From: JAWLDA01 sp041686855
GTDB lineage: Bacteria; Bacillota; Limnochordia; DTU080; RSA5
NCBI GenBank assembly: GCA_041686855.1
Contig: JAWLDA010000003.1
Span: 292,183 to 356,182, forward strand
Direction: 5' to 3'
Length of the DNA stretch: 64,000 nucleotides
The translations under genes and the position numbers were made by a program. Shown piece after piece: positions 50,374 to 58,745 of this stretch (position 1 is its first letter; each line of letters begins with the position of its first letter). The notes under the pieces are model-generated. The model saw nothing but the letters and a program-made list of their open reading frames with translations, was not told the origin of the DNA and did not search any database.

Positions 50374-51528
50374 CTAGAGCGGCTCACGCCGTCTAAAGCG
50401 CCCTGCTCCGAGGTTCACCAGTTCGCCGGAGAGCTCCATTTGAACCAACAGGCGCTGCACAATCTCGATGCTCTCGTCCAACCGTTGTGCGATAACATCT
50501 ACCTCTAATATCTCCTCACCGAGCACCTCTTTAACGCGCTCTTCCGGAGATAGAGAGTCGTTGCGACGCTCTCGGGCATCCTCGTTAAATGAGAGAGCAA
50601 AGAGGTTCAGGTCGTGTTTGAGCAGCTCAATCACGTCCGCAGGCCGGCAGACGACCGCTGCGCCATCTCGCAATAGGGCGTTAGGACCCTGAGACATGGG
50701 TATCGTCACGTCACCCGGAACGGCCATCACCTCCCGGCCTTGGGCCGCGGCGTAATGAGCAGTGATCAGTGCTCCACTGCGCAAGCCGCATTGCACCACC
50801 ACGGTGATCAACGCCATCCCGGCGATCACCCAGTTGCGTGCTGGAAAGTGGTGCGGCAACGGGGGCGTTCCTAGCGGGTAATAGGTGATCAGCGCGCCAT
50901 GCTTCGCGATGCTCTTGGCCAAGGAGGTGTGACTTTGCGGATAGCATCGATCTGCTCCGGTGCCCAGCACTGCTATCGTCCGACCGTTCGCCGCCAATGC
51001 ACCCTCGTGGGCGGCACGGTCGACACCTCGAGCAAGGCCGCTGACGACCGTGATCCCCGCTTTGGCCAACTCGTACCCAAGGCGATGCGTAAAATCCAGG
51101 TAATCGGGTGTGGCTCTACGCGAGCCGACAACGGCCACGGCCATCGAGTCGCCCTTTTGCAGTCTGCCCCTTCGATACAGGACCGGAGGAGGAGAGACGA
51201 TGTGCCGCAAGCTTATCGGATACTCCTCATCGAGCCACGTCGTAATCTCGATTCCGTGTTCACGGGCGCGCTCGATTTCCTGGCGAGCTTTGAGAATCTG
51301 CTCTTGGCCGAGGGCGTACTGCATTGCTCCAGGTGGCATTTTCGGCCACTCGGGAGGACGCGCAGGATCGACGCGCGTGGCTCGAGCGAAGAGGCTCGTC
51401 TCTTTCCGACCGTACATACGGTAGAGCCTGGAGGCCGCTGCTTGTGGACCAATCGCCCGATCGAGATTGAGGGCTACTAAACGCAGGCGATCGTCACACG
51501 TTAAGGCGGCGCCGGCCACTCCATTCAC
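50374..51528 (-). CDS. dprA: DNA-processing protein DprA
   Basis: Loads RecA on incoming single-stranded DNA during transformation. The 384 residues have an N-terminal helical region, then the Rossmann fold with VAVVGSRRATPDYLDFTHRL, VVSGLARGVDRAAHEGAL, and IVVVV-type VITVVVQCGLRSGALITAHY. A winged-helix-like C-terminus spans about 310-380. The GTG at 51528 has AAAGGAG 9 bases upstream, in a tandem duplication of that site. comM, which often adjoins dprA, lies 11 kb away here. Confidence 0.93.
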   Translation of the reverse strand: MNGVAGAALTCDDRLRLVALNLDRAIGPQAAASRLYRMYGRKETSLFARATRVDPARPPEWPKMPPGAMQYALGQEQILKARQEIERAREHGIEITTWLDEEYPISLRHIVSPPPVLYRRGRLQKGDSMAVAVVGSRRATPDYLDFTHRLGYELAKAGITVVSGLARGVDRAAHEGALAANGRTIAVLGTGADRCYPQSHTSLAKSIAKHGALITYYPLGTPPLPHHFPARNWVIAGMALITVVVQCGLRSGALITAHYAAAQGREVMAVPGDVTIPMSQGPNALLRDGAAVVCRPADVIELLKHDLNLFALSFNEDARERRNDSLSPEERVKEVLGEEILEVDVIAQRLDESIEIVQRLLVQMELSGELVNLGAGRFRRREPL

Positions 51529-51533
51529 AGCAA

Positions 51534-51559
51534 TACACTCCTTTGGTACACTCCTTTGG
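51534..51559. repeat. Tandem 13-bp duplication of the dprA ribosome site
   Basis: TACACTCCTTTGG occurs twice in perfect tandem (51534-51546 and 51547-51559). On the minus strand each copy reads CCAAAGGAGTGTA, containing a full Shine-Dalgarno AAAGGAG. Only the proximal copy is correctly spaced from the dprA GTG. Confidence 0.85.
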
Positions 51560-51608
51560 TCACTCGCTTTAGCTCCAATCGGCCTATGCGTAACCCTAAA
51601 GTACATCC

Positions 51609-51638
51609 ATTCTAATCTCTGAACCGGGCCGGCTACAA
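51609..51638 (-). promoter_or_regulatory. Weak promoter candidate before dprA
   Basis: On the minus strand TTGTAG (51633-51638), an 18-base spacer and TAGAAT (51609-51614). The same stretch reads TACAAT on the plus strand, so it may be a divergent region also serving the plus-strand transpeptidase gene. Neither match is strong. Confidence 0.3.
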
Positions 51639-51714
51639 TCGTCCTGCGCCATGTAACTGAAGCATATGGATATAAATGCGTCTTGAGCGACCACGATGCA
51701 AGGGGTGAAGCTCT

Positions 51715-52458
51715 GTGTTATTCTCTTGGGGTTTACCCAGACGGCCATTTGGCGCAATCCTTATCCTGACGGCGGCCGTAGCGATCTATGCGGTCACCGC
51801 CTACAGCGAAGGGGACCTGGTGGTGCGACATGTCTCCAACCAAACCATAACTCCCCTCGGCCCCGTCGTCTTTCGAGCGAATCAATCCGTCGAGTGGGCA
51901 TCACTCCAGATTGTACCAGAGATTCACGGAGAGACTCACCTCGATGGATCTACGATCACATTTAACCCGGCAGAACCGATGCGCCCCGGCGCGACGTATC
52001 GATTTGACGTCAGCCTTCGGGCTGGAGACCAGTGGCTCCATGGTGTACGGTTCGACGTCTCGGTGGGGCTCGCCGACACCTTATGGGTGTACGTCAAACT
52101 CGACGCCCGTACCCATTGGATCTATGTGTACCACGGGGATGAGCTTGTGCGCAGCATTTTGGCCTCTGGGGGACGTCCAGGTGACGAGACTCCCTTAGGA
52201 ACCTTTCGCATACAAAACAGGGGCCACCACTTCTGGTCCGCCAAGTACGGGGAAGGCGCGTATTACTGGGTGCGCATCTTCGGCAATTATCTGTTCCACT
52301 CCATCCCGGTCGACATCGAAGGGAATGTGATCCGTGAAGAGGCCCGGCTTTTAGGGTGTCCTGCCTCCCACGGTTGCCTGCGTATGAGCATGAGGGACGC
52401 CAAGTGGTTTTACGAGAATGTTCCGGACGGCACACTTGTCGTTATCGATGGGAAGTGA
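51715..52458 (+). CDS. L,D-transpeptidase (YkuD domain) with Ig-like domain
   Basis: Forms 3-3 peptidoglycan cross-links or attaches proteins to the wall, outside the membrane. The 247 residues have an N-terminal membrane anchor (AILILTAAVAIYAVTAY), a bacterial Ig-like segment at about 40-120 (MRPGATYRFDVSLRAGDQW), and the YkuD domain with IYVYHGDELVRSILASGG, GTPLGTF-type ETPLGTFRI and the catalytic SHGCLRMS. The GTG at 51715 has AAGGGGTG 7 bases upstream. It starts the only plus-strand operon and overlaps the next gene by 4 bases. Confidence 0.92.
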   Translation: MLFSWGLPRRPFGAILILTAAVAIYAVTAYSEGDLVVRHVSNQTITPLGPVVFRANQSVEWASLQIVPEIHGETHLDGSTITFNPAEPMRPGATYRFDVSLRAGDQWLHGVRFDVSVGLADTLWVYVKLDARTHWIYVYHGDELVRSILASGGRPGDETPLGTFRIQNRGHHFWSAKYGEGAYYWVRIFGNYLFHSIPVDIEGNVIREEARLLGCPASHGCLRMSMRDAKWFYENVPDGTLVVIDGK

Positions 52459-54104
52459 CACGAGCATTGCATCGCCTCTTCTTCGTCTGTCTCCGTCCCC
52501 CGCGGGTTTTCGTAGGCGTGGTGCTGATCGGGGCGGCCCTTGGGGCGTGCGCCGGCGCCGGTTGGGCTCTTCAATACATCGGAGCTCCAACGCCGTCCGA
52601 GCTCTCCGCCCGACACCAAAACGCTGTGAGTGCCCAGAGAGACACGTCCGACACCCATCTAATCGTGGCGATCGGCGCGGAGCCCAGCGTCCTCGACCCA
52701 CACGACGCGGGCGACGCTCCGTCCACGTTGGTCAATTTTCACCTTTACGACCGCCTGGTCGAGCTTGACGACGCGATGACGCCTCGGCCGTCGCTCGCCT
52801 CGGAGTGGGACGTCTCACCTGACCAACGTGTTTGGAGGCTCTTCCTGCGAAAGGGCGTGCGCTTCCACGACGGCGCCGCGTTTGATGCAGCAGCCGTCGT
52901 CGCCAACTTTGAGCGGCTGATGGATCCCAACTCCGGTTTGGCGCGTCGCAGTCTAATAGGCGATTACATCGAGGGCGTAAAGGAACTGAGCTCGCACACC
53001 GTTGAGGTTCGACTTCACCATCCGGTCGGCGGCTTTTTGCGTCTGTTGGCCCACGAGGCCCACGGCATGATAAGTCCACGAGCGATCGCCACCGCTCGTT
53101 CACACTCCCCCTTCAAGCCGGTGGGAACCGGCCCTTTTATGCTGGACACTTGGATTCCAGGCACGCGACTCACATTGCGCCGGTTCGACGGGTACTGGAA
53201 CGGACCGCCAGCCACTGAACGCTTAGACTTCCTGACAGTACCAGACAGCAGCAACCGAGCGATCATGCTTGAGACCGGTACAGTTCATCTAGCGTATCCA
53301 CTCGATCCGTTCGATCGTTTGCGACTCGAGCGGATCCCGGGGGTTGTCGCGCTGGACGTTCCCAGTCAGCGCATGATCTACTTGGCTGTCAACCTCCACC
53401 GGCCACAGATGAAGGAGGCTCGTACTCGAAGGGCGATTAGCTTAGGAATCGACCGGGATGCTATCACTCAACACGTCCTCTTCGGTATGGGGCGGAGCGC
53501 AGACTCGCCGATTGCCCCGGAGACGTGGGGCCATCATTCCAGGGGACCCCTTCCCTACGACCCTCTCCAAGCGGAGTCGTTGGTACACGCTGCCTTTGGT
53601 TCGCGTGCGAACCCTCCGCTTCAGATATGGAGTCCGTCCAACCGCTACACTCAGGATCGAGTCGTCGCGCAGGCGGTCGCCGCCTATCTGCAGGAGATCG
53701 GTTTCTCACCGAGCCTCAAACTGTTTGAGTGGGGCGCCTACTTGAGCGAATTACGTCGCTCCGACGATTGGGACTTGGCCCTGCTAGGCTGGGTACCCTC
53801 GACGGGCGACGCCGACATGGCGCTTCGGCCTCTTTTCGAAAGTACGGCCCGCGGCAACCATTCCGGCTACTCGTCCGCACGCGTCGATGCCCTCCTCACG
53901 CTAGGTGCAGAGTCGAACGACTCTCCCGGACGATTGGATACCTACCGGCAAGTGCAAGAGGAGCTTCTGCGTGACCTGCCGGCTATCTGGTTGTACACCG
54001 TAGACATGATGGTGGGATATAGAACTAACGTAAAGGGTGTACGCATCGTGTCGACGGAGGTTCTCGATCTTCGCCGAGCGCACGTCGAAGGGGCCGTGAA
54101 ATGA
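52455..54104 (+). CDS. ABC transporter peptide-binding lipoprotein (OppA/DppA family)
   Basis: Captures peptides or similar solutes outside the membrane for a permease. The 549 residues belong to solute-binding family 5: a lipoprotein signal (VVLIGAALGACAGAG, lipobox LGAC), the hallmark start LIVAIGAEPSVLDPHDAGDA, VWRLFLRKGVRFHDGAAFDA, and VGTGPFMLDTWIPGTRLTLR. The GTG overlaps the transpeptidase stop (GTGA); a TTG three codons later is possible. The coupling to a wall cross-linking enzyme hints at murein peptide uptake (inference). Confidence 0.9.
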   Translation: MTRALHRLFFVCLRPPRVFVGVVLIGAALGACAGAGWALQYIGAPTPSELSARHQNAVSAQRDTSDTHLIVAIGAEPSVLDPHDAGDAPSTLVNFHLYDRLVELDDAMTPRPSLASEWDVSPDQRVWRLFLRKGVRFHDGAAFDAAAVVANFERLMDPNSGLARRSLIGDYIEGVKELSSHTVEVRLHHPVGGFLRLLAHEAHGMISPRAIATARSHSPFKPVGTGPFMLDTWIPGTRLTLRRFDGYWNGPPATERLDFLTVPDSSNRAIMLETGTVHLAYPLDPFDRLRLERIPGVVALDVPSQRMIYLAVNLHRPQMKEARTRRAISLGIDRDAITQHVLFGMGRSADSPIAPETWGHHSRGPLPYDPLQAESLVHAAFGSRANPPLQIWSPSNRYTQDRVVAQAVAAYLQEIGFSPSLKLFEWGAYLSELRRSDDWDLALLGWVPSTGDADMALRPLFESTARGNHSGYSSARVDALLTLGAESNDSPGRLDTYRQVQEELLRDLPAIWLYTVDMMVGYRTNVKGVRIVSTEVLDLRRAHVEGAVK

Positions 54105-55012
54105 AATCCTTACTGAAGCGTACGGGGGATTTCGGTATAACCCTGATGGGCGTCGTCTGCCTAACATTCCTCTTTATGCATTGGTTACCCGGTGATCCGG
54201 CGGAGCTTTACGCTGGAGAAGAGGCAACCGTCGAAGACCTCGCTGCCGTACGGCAGCGCCTGGGACTCGATCGTCCCCTTCCCATTCAGTTCGTCCAGTA
54301 CGTGTCGCAGTTGGTGGCGGGCGACCTCGGAGACTCACTGCGATCGGGAAAACCGGTAACTATGGAGATAGCCACTCGATTTCCGCTCACGCTCAAACTC
54401 GCCGCCCTCTCTACGGGGATCGCATTAGTGGTGGCCATTCCGGGTGGCCTTCTGGCCGCTGCTCGTCCAGAAAGCCGCGGAGCCAAACTGCTGGAGTGGA
54501 GTGGACTCATCATTCTTGCAACCCCAGTCTACTGGCTAGGTTTACTGCTCATCCTGGCTTTCTCGGTCTCACTGCGGATACTACCCCCGGGCGGCTCCGA
54601 TTCGTTGACCCACCTCATATTGCCCAGCGCTGCGTTGGGCGCGCACACGGGCGCCGCCACGGCTAGGATGCTAAAAGCCTCGTTAGTTGACGTACTTGGT
54701 CGGGCGTACGTCACGACAGCGTACGCGAAAGGGGCACCAACTTGGAGGAGCGTCGTAGTGCACGCCCTGCCCAACGCCGCGATTCCGGTCATCACGTTCC
54801 TTGGGATGGAGACTGGGAAACTGATGGGCGGAGCGATCTTAACTGAGACGGTCTTTACGTTGAACGGCTTGGGGCGCTACCTCGTCACTTCCATCGCATT
54901 CCGTGACTTCCCCGCGGTCCTAGGCGTCGTGATCGTCATGGCCCTTGGAGTAACGGCAGCGAACTTGGCGGCCGACGCTCTGTGCGCCCTGCTCGACCCA
55001 AAGCAGAGGTGA
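54101..55012 (+). CDS. Peptide ABC transporter permease (DppB/OppB type)
   Basis: One of two membrane subunits of a peptide importer. The 303 residues have six hydrophobic helices; LMGVVCLTFLFMHWLPGDPA at the N-terminus is typical, as is QFVQYVSQLVAGDLGDSLRS. The EAA loop reads YVTTAYAKGAPTWRSVVVHA. The ATG overlaps the binding-protein stop (ATGA). It pairs with the following permease. No ATPase genes follow within the window. Confidence 0.92.
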   Translation: MKSLLKRTGDFGITLMGVVCLTFLFMHWLPGDPAELYAGEEATVEDLAAVRQRLGLDRPLPIQFVQYVSQLVAGDLGDSLRSGKPVTMEIATRFPLTLKLAALSTGIALVVAIPGGLLAAARPESRGAKLLEWSGLIILATPVYWLGLLLILAFSVSLRILPPGGSDSLTHLILPSAALGAHTGAATARMLKASLVDVLGRAYVTTAYAKGAPTWRSVVVHALPNAAIPVITFLGMETGKLMGGAILTETVFTLNGLGRYLVTSIAFRDFPAVLGVVIVMALGVTAANLAADALCALLDPKQR

Positions 55013-55018
55013 TCCTTC

Positions 55019-55831
55019 GTGCAGTCACGAGGCGTCTCATTCAGTGTCGGGCTCATTCTCATTCTGATCTTCGCTCTGGCCGCTACTGTGGGTCCCCACG
55101 TTACTACAGCCGACCCCTACGCAATCGCTCCGCACAAGGCGTTTCATCCCCCCTCTACACAGCACCCGCTGGGAACGGATGAATTGGGCCGAGACCTGCT
55201 AGAGCGCACCTTACATGGCGCGCGTCTAGCCTTTATCATCTCAGTCGTCGGGGTGGGATTAGGCGCCACAGTGGGGATCGGTATGGGCATTTGGGTCGGT
55301 TTCTCAGGCGGTCAGGTCGAACGCCTTGCGATGCGACTGGCCGACATCCTGCTCGCGTTCCCGGGGTTTCTCCTTGCCCTTGTTGCGGCCGCTGCCCTAG
55401 GACCCGGCGTCGGCAACTTAATGATCGCCGTGGGCTTCTTCTCCTTCCCCTCTTTCGTGCGCGTCAGTCGCTCTCTCGCAAAGTCGCTTCGAAGAGAGGA
55501 TTACGTGGCAGCCGCTCACACCTTTGGTGCCCGTACCCGCCACATAATTTGGAGGCATATCCTACCCAACACAGCAGGGCCGCTCCTCGCACTCGCCGCG
55601 CTCAGGATTGCGGCGGCCCTCACGACGGCGTCAGGCCTCTCGTTCATTGGGCTCGGACCGCCGCTCCCTGCCGCTGATTGGGGCTCTATGCTCGATATGG
55701 GGCGCGCCTACCTCTGGGAGCATCCCCGACTTGTGATTGTCCCGGGTGTCGCCCTCTTTGTGACCTCAATGGGCTTTTATCTACTGGGGGAAGGGATTCA
55801 CGACCGCACGCGCTCGACAGCGCAGGAGTAA
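55019..55831 (+). CDS. Peptide ABC transporter permease (DppC/OppC type)
   Basis: Second membrane subunit of the importer. The 270 residues include HPLGTDELGRDLLERTLHGA, characteristic of the C-type permeases, and the EAA loop DYVAAAHTFGARTRHIIWRH. About six membrane helices. The GTG at 55019 has AGAGGTG 7 bases upstream. The stop is only 5 bases from the converging adenosyltransferase stop, so no terminator separates the two. The nucleotide-binding subunits must be encoded elsewhere or shared. Confidence 0.92.
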   Translation: MQSRGVSFSVGLILILIFALAATVGPHVTTADPYAIAPHKAFHPPSTQHPLGTDELGRDLLERTLHGARLAFIISVVGVGLGATVGIGMGIWVGFSGGQVERLAMRLADILLAFPGFLLALVAAAALGPGVGNLMIAVGFFSFPSFVRVSRSLAKSLRREDYVAAAHTFGARTRHIIWRHILPNTAGPLLALAALRIAAALTTASGLSFIGLGPPLPAADWGSMLDMGRAYLWEHPRLVIVPGVALFVTSMGFYLLGEGIHDRTRSTAQE

Positions 55832-55836
55832 GCGGT

Positions 55837-56370
55837 TCAACCCTTCCAGATGGGCTCTTCAACACCCGCGCGCACGTTTACAACGCGAGCGGCAGCAAAG
55901 AGATGGTCGGAGAGGCGATTCACGTACGAGAGGGCTGTGGTGTTCAACAACTCTGAATTTGCGAGGGCGACGAGACGACGTTCGGCCCGCCGCGCCAACG
56001 ACCGGGCGACTTGCAATTGTGCGGCGGCACGGCTTCCGCCCGGTAGAATGAAATGACGTAAGGCGGGGGCTTCTTTGGTCCATTCATCAAGCTCACATTC
56101 AAGCCGTTTTACAGCTTCCTCTTGGAGAAGTGCATCGCCGTGAGGATTAGCCAGGTCCGCCCCGAGAGCGAATAGCTCCCGCTGACACGCTATCAGCGCA
56201 TCCCGAACGTCTGCGTGGCCCTCCGACAGATCACAAAGCGCCAGACCGACGTAGGCGTTGAGCTCGTCAATCGCGCCAATCGCCTCAATCCTAGCGCTCG
56301 CCTTGGACGTACGTTCGTTGCCCCAGAGACCTGTCTCACCACGGTCTCCCCGGCGAGTGTATAACTTCAA
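55837..56370 (-). CDS. Cob(I)alamin adenosyltransferase, PduO type
   Basis: Makes adenosylcobalamin from ATP and cob(I)alamin. About 177 residues, trimeric helical bundle type. ATP-binding LYTRRGDRGETGLWG is at the N-terminus, IGAIDELNAYVGLAL follows, and FILPGGSRAAAQLQVARSLA, RRAERRLVAL and YVNRLSDHLFAAAR complete the family signature. A TTG at 56370 fits AGAGGTG best; a GTG three codons earlier (56379) is possible. It follows the oxidoreductase by a few bases, so the latter might serve cobalamin reduction (inference). Confidence 0.92.
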   Translation of the reverse strand: MKLYTRRGDRGETGLWGNERTSKASARIEAIGAIDELNAYVGLALCDLSEGHADVRDALIACQRELFALGADLANPHGDALLQEEAVKRLECELDEWTKEAPALRHFILPGGSRAAAQLQVARSLARRAERRLVALANSELLNTTALSYVNRLSDHLFAAARVVNVRAGVEEPIWKG

Positions 56371-56381
56371 GCAATTCACCT

Positions 56382-57602
56382 CTAAACGTTGGCGGAGAGG
56401 AGTGCGCTCGGGTTCTCGACACGTTCTTGACTTCGAATCATCTGCAAGATCTGACGTCTTGGGCTCACATCCCCAATAAGTACGGCCCCCACCAGGCGAG
56501 AGTTGAGGAAGAACAGACGTTTGTAGGTGCGGGCCTCCATATCGCAGGAGGAGACTGAAGTCACTTCGGAGGTGATTTCCGGCGTGGTGCCCATCACTGC
56601 CAGTTTAGAGTCGAAAAGGCCACTCGTGTACGTGGGCACCGTCTCGTACGGCTTCTGCGCCCCCAACATATTCTCAGCTGCTGTCTTTCCATGGGAAACG
56701 GAGTTGTTCCACGTCCCCATAGTGTGATAACTGTCGACCATGCGATCGTGAAACTCCGCCACGTCACCGGCAGCGAAAACGTCAGGGTGATTAGTACGCA
56801 GGAACTCGTCGGTACGGATTCCGTAACTGACGCCCAATCCAGCTGCCTGCGCAATCTCCACGTTTAACGTGAGCCCCAGTCCAACGCCCACCAAATCTGC
56901 CTGCACGTACTGTCCGGTCGTCGCCGTCACACCACTCACGGCGCCCGCATCACCGTGGAGCTCGGCCACCTCGGCCCCGTACACCACGTTCACACCGTGA
57001 TCGCGCGCAATGCGATCGACCAAAGCTCCCCCTTCTTCGTCAAGAATACGGCGCAAAAAGCGCGGCCCACGAATAAGCCAGGTCGTATCGAGCCCGCGGG
57101 CCCGGAACCCCTCTGCTAGCTCATACGCAATAAAACTACCGCCCACCACAACAGCGTGCTTTGATTCCTCTATACGAGCTATGATCTCTTTGGTATCGTC
57201 CAACGTTTGGAAGTTGTAGATGTAGCGTAGATCCGATGCGTTGGGTACAGGCAGGGGATTGGGCCTTCCGCCCGTTGCAATCAATAGTTTATCGAACGAA
57301 AACTCTTTGCCATCATCGGTCACCGCAACCCGACCCGTGGGATCAATCGCCGCGATACGCGTCTCCAGGTGTAACTGAATCCCTTTTGTTTGGTGCGCCT
57401 CTGAGGTGCGCATGATCACTTTTGACTCAGCTACGTCACCCTTTAGAAAGGGAGGGAGTGCCACTCGATTGTAAAGGGGATAGGGCTCAGCACCGATCAA
57501 ATGCACCTCGGAGTTGGGGTCAGCTTTGCGTAAATGCTCGGCGGCCGTCGTACCGGCCACGCCGTTCCCAATAATCACATAGCGAGTTCGTTTCTGTGTC
57601 AC
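56382..57602 (-). CDS. FAD-dependent NAD(P)H oxidoreductase (NirB/rubredoxin-reductase-like)
   Basis: Flavoprotein disulfide-reductase fold of 406 residues. The FAD-binding GNGVAGTTAAEHLRKADP is near the N-terminus, PLYNRVALPPFLKGD follows as in NirB-type reductases, NAD-binding VVVGGSFIAYELAEGFRARG lies at about 150-170, and the second FAD motif VFAAGDVAEF near 275. No redox-active CxxC is seen, so electrons pass to a partner protein or small acceptor. The GTG at 57602 has AAGGAG 7 bases upstream; an ATG seven codons earlier lacks a site. It sits between the DUF2203 gene and pduO on the strand of the bc operon. The exact acceptor is unknown. Confidence 0.85.
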   Translation of the reverse strand: MTQKRTRYVIIGNGVAGTTAAEHLRKADPNSEVHLIGAEPYPLYNRVALPPFLKGDVAESKVIMRTSEAHQTKGIQLHLETRIAAIDPTGRVAVTDDGKEFSFDKLLIATGGRPNPLPVPNASDLRYIYNFQTLDDTKEIIARIEESKHAVVVGGSFIAYELAEGFRARGLDTTWLIRGPRFLRRILDEEGGALVDRIARDHGVNVVYGAEVAELHGDAGAVSGVTATTGQYVQADLVGVGLGLTLNVEIAQAAGLGVSYGIRTDEFLRTNHPDVFAAGDVAEFHDRMVDSYHTMGTWNNSVSHGKTAAENMLGAQKPYETVPTYTSGLFDSKLAVMGTTPEITSEVTSVSSCDMEARTYKRLFFLNSRLVGAVLIGDVSPRRQILQMIRSQERVENPSALLSANV

Positions 57603-57619
57603 GTGGACGCTCCTTGTCG

Positions 57620-58141
57620 TCATAGACGCCAATCGGTTGGGATCTCCTGACGTCCTGAATAACCCGTAGTGTAATCGTGAAAGTAAGCCACATGCGGCTC
57701 TCCGAGTTCCCAACAGAGCAATACATCACGTCCGTGTATGATTGCCGGAAAATCGACGAGTCCCCGCTCCAAATCCTTAATCAGCATACCGTCCTGGTGA
57801 ATCGCCTCAATGAGCGAGTCGGCCTCTCGGACGGCCGACTCTATCGTCGCTTGTGCCGACTGGTAATCGGCCGACATGATCAGTGAGCCATCCTCCCGAT
57901 AACCGACCGCCTTACAGAGCTCCTTCTCGCGATTCATACGACGGGCTGTCTGAATCAACTCTCGTATCCGACTCAGGTCACGCCTGAGCCGCGGGAGCAT
58001 CGCATCAGCATCTTCCGGTGTGAAACGTTTGGTAATCAGGCCGAAAGCCTCCCCGGCAGCAAGGCTCATCGCGGCGCGCCGATCCGAACGAAAAAGGCGC
58101 TGTAATGAGCCTTGCCCGTCTCGCTGTGCCTCATCCACCAT
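57620..58141 (-). CDS. DUF2203 family protein
   Basis: Uncharacterised family. The 173 residues have a helical N-terminal half (FTPEDADAMLPRLRRDLSRI, then a long charged helix) and the typical C-terminal block GMLIKDLERGLVDFPAIIHG, VLLCWELGEPHVAYFHD. The ATG overlaps the stop of the upstream gene; no clear ribosome site is seen, so translation may be coupled, and an ATG at 58069 is possible. The family commonly occurs near respiratory genes in thermophiles as far as I recall; no function is known. Confidence 0.8.
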   Translation of the reverse strand: MVDEAQRDGQGSLQRLFRSDRRAAMSLAAGEAFGLITKRFTPEDADAMLPRLRRDLSRIRELIQTARRMNREKELCKAVGYREDGSLIMSADYQSAQATIESAVREADSLIEAIHQDGMLIKDLERGLVDFPAIIHGRDVLLCWELGEPHVAYFHDYTTGYSGRQEIPTDWRL

Positions 58142-58683
58142 TATGCCGACCGGTCGGCAAGGAGGGGCTCCAACCCCTCGGGATTGACAAGCGCCACGCT
58201 CCCGCCGTCCTCCACTTCGAGGCGACGAACGCCACCGACACCCTTGCGTAACAGAACCAGGATCGCCTGAGCTCCCTCCGCCACGGTGGTCGCTCCCTCT
58301 TGGTACGCTTTAGCCAGAAGTACCTGGGCATGACGACTCAAACTCTTGAGAGCGCGCTTTTCGCGTAAAGCGTTTGAGATATCACTCGCGCCTATCAGTA
58401 TCTTGCCCTTTGGCGTCTCAACCATCCATAATGGCAGGCGCCCTTGACTCCCGACGCGCACGACGCTTTTGGCCCACGTACTCTTTTTGAGCCCTTCCTC
58501 GACTCTGCGAATGCCGTCCTCACGTTGAATGCCGCGCAAGATCGCCGCTCCCCAAATGCCAATTACAACAATTCCTTGCGTACCAAACATACGCAACACC
58601 GGAATTCCGTATTGATCGCCCATACGAAAAAGAAGGCCCGTAAGGAATGCAATCAACAAAAGCGGCAAAAAACGCTTCAGCAT
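58141..58683 (-). CDS. Membrane protein of unknown function
   Basis: 180 residues that I do not recognise. Two N-terminal hydrophobic segments (FLPLLLIAFLTGLLF; GIVVIGIWGAAIL) are followed by a soluble domain of about 130 residues, including RLPLWMVETPKGKILIGASD and a Val/Gly-rich end. The ATG at 58683 has GGAGGT 7 bases upstream. It lies between the diheme cytochrome c gene and the DUF2203 gene, all on one strand, so it may belong to the respiratory operon. Confidence 0.7.
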   Translation of the reverse strand: MLKRFLPLLLIAFLTGLLFRMGDQYGIPVLRMFGTQGIVVIGIWGAAILRGIQREDGIRRVEEGLKKSTWAKSVVRVGSQGRLPLWMVETPKGKILIGASDISNALREKRALKSLSRHAQVLLAKAYQEGATTVAEGAQAILVLLRKGVGGVRRLEVEDGGSVALVNPEGLEPLLADRSA

Positions 58684-58745
58684 GATGCTCACCTCCTCGG
58701 GCCTTCTTTATTGCGCTTATGACGTTTGGCAATCACTGCTTATGG

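Noticed and set aside
51620..51714. Sporulation-type promoter (CATATGGAT) upstream of the L,D-transpeptidase
   Set aside because: No matching -35 at 14-16 bases for sigma-E, -G or -K could be found; the resemblance is only to the -10.
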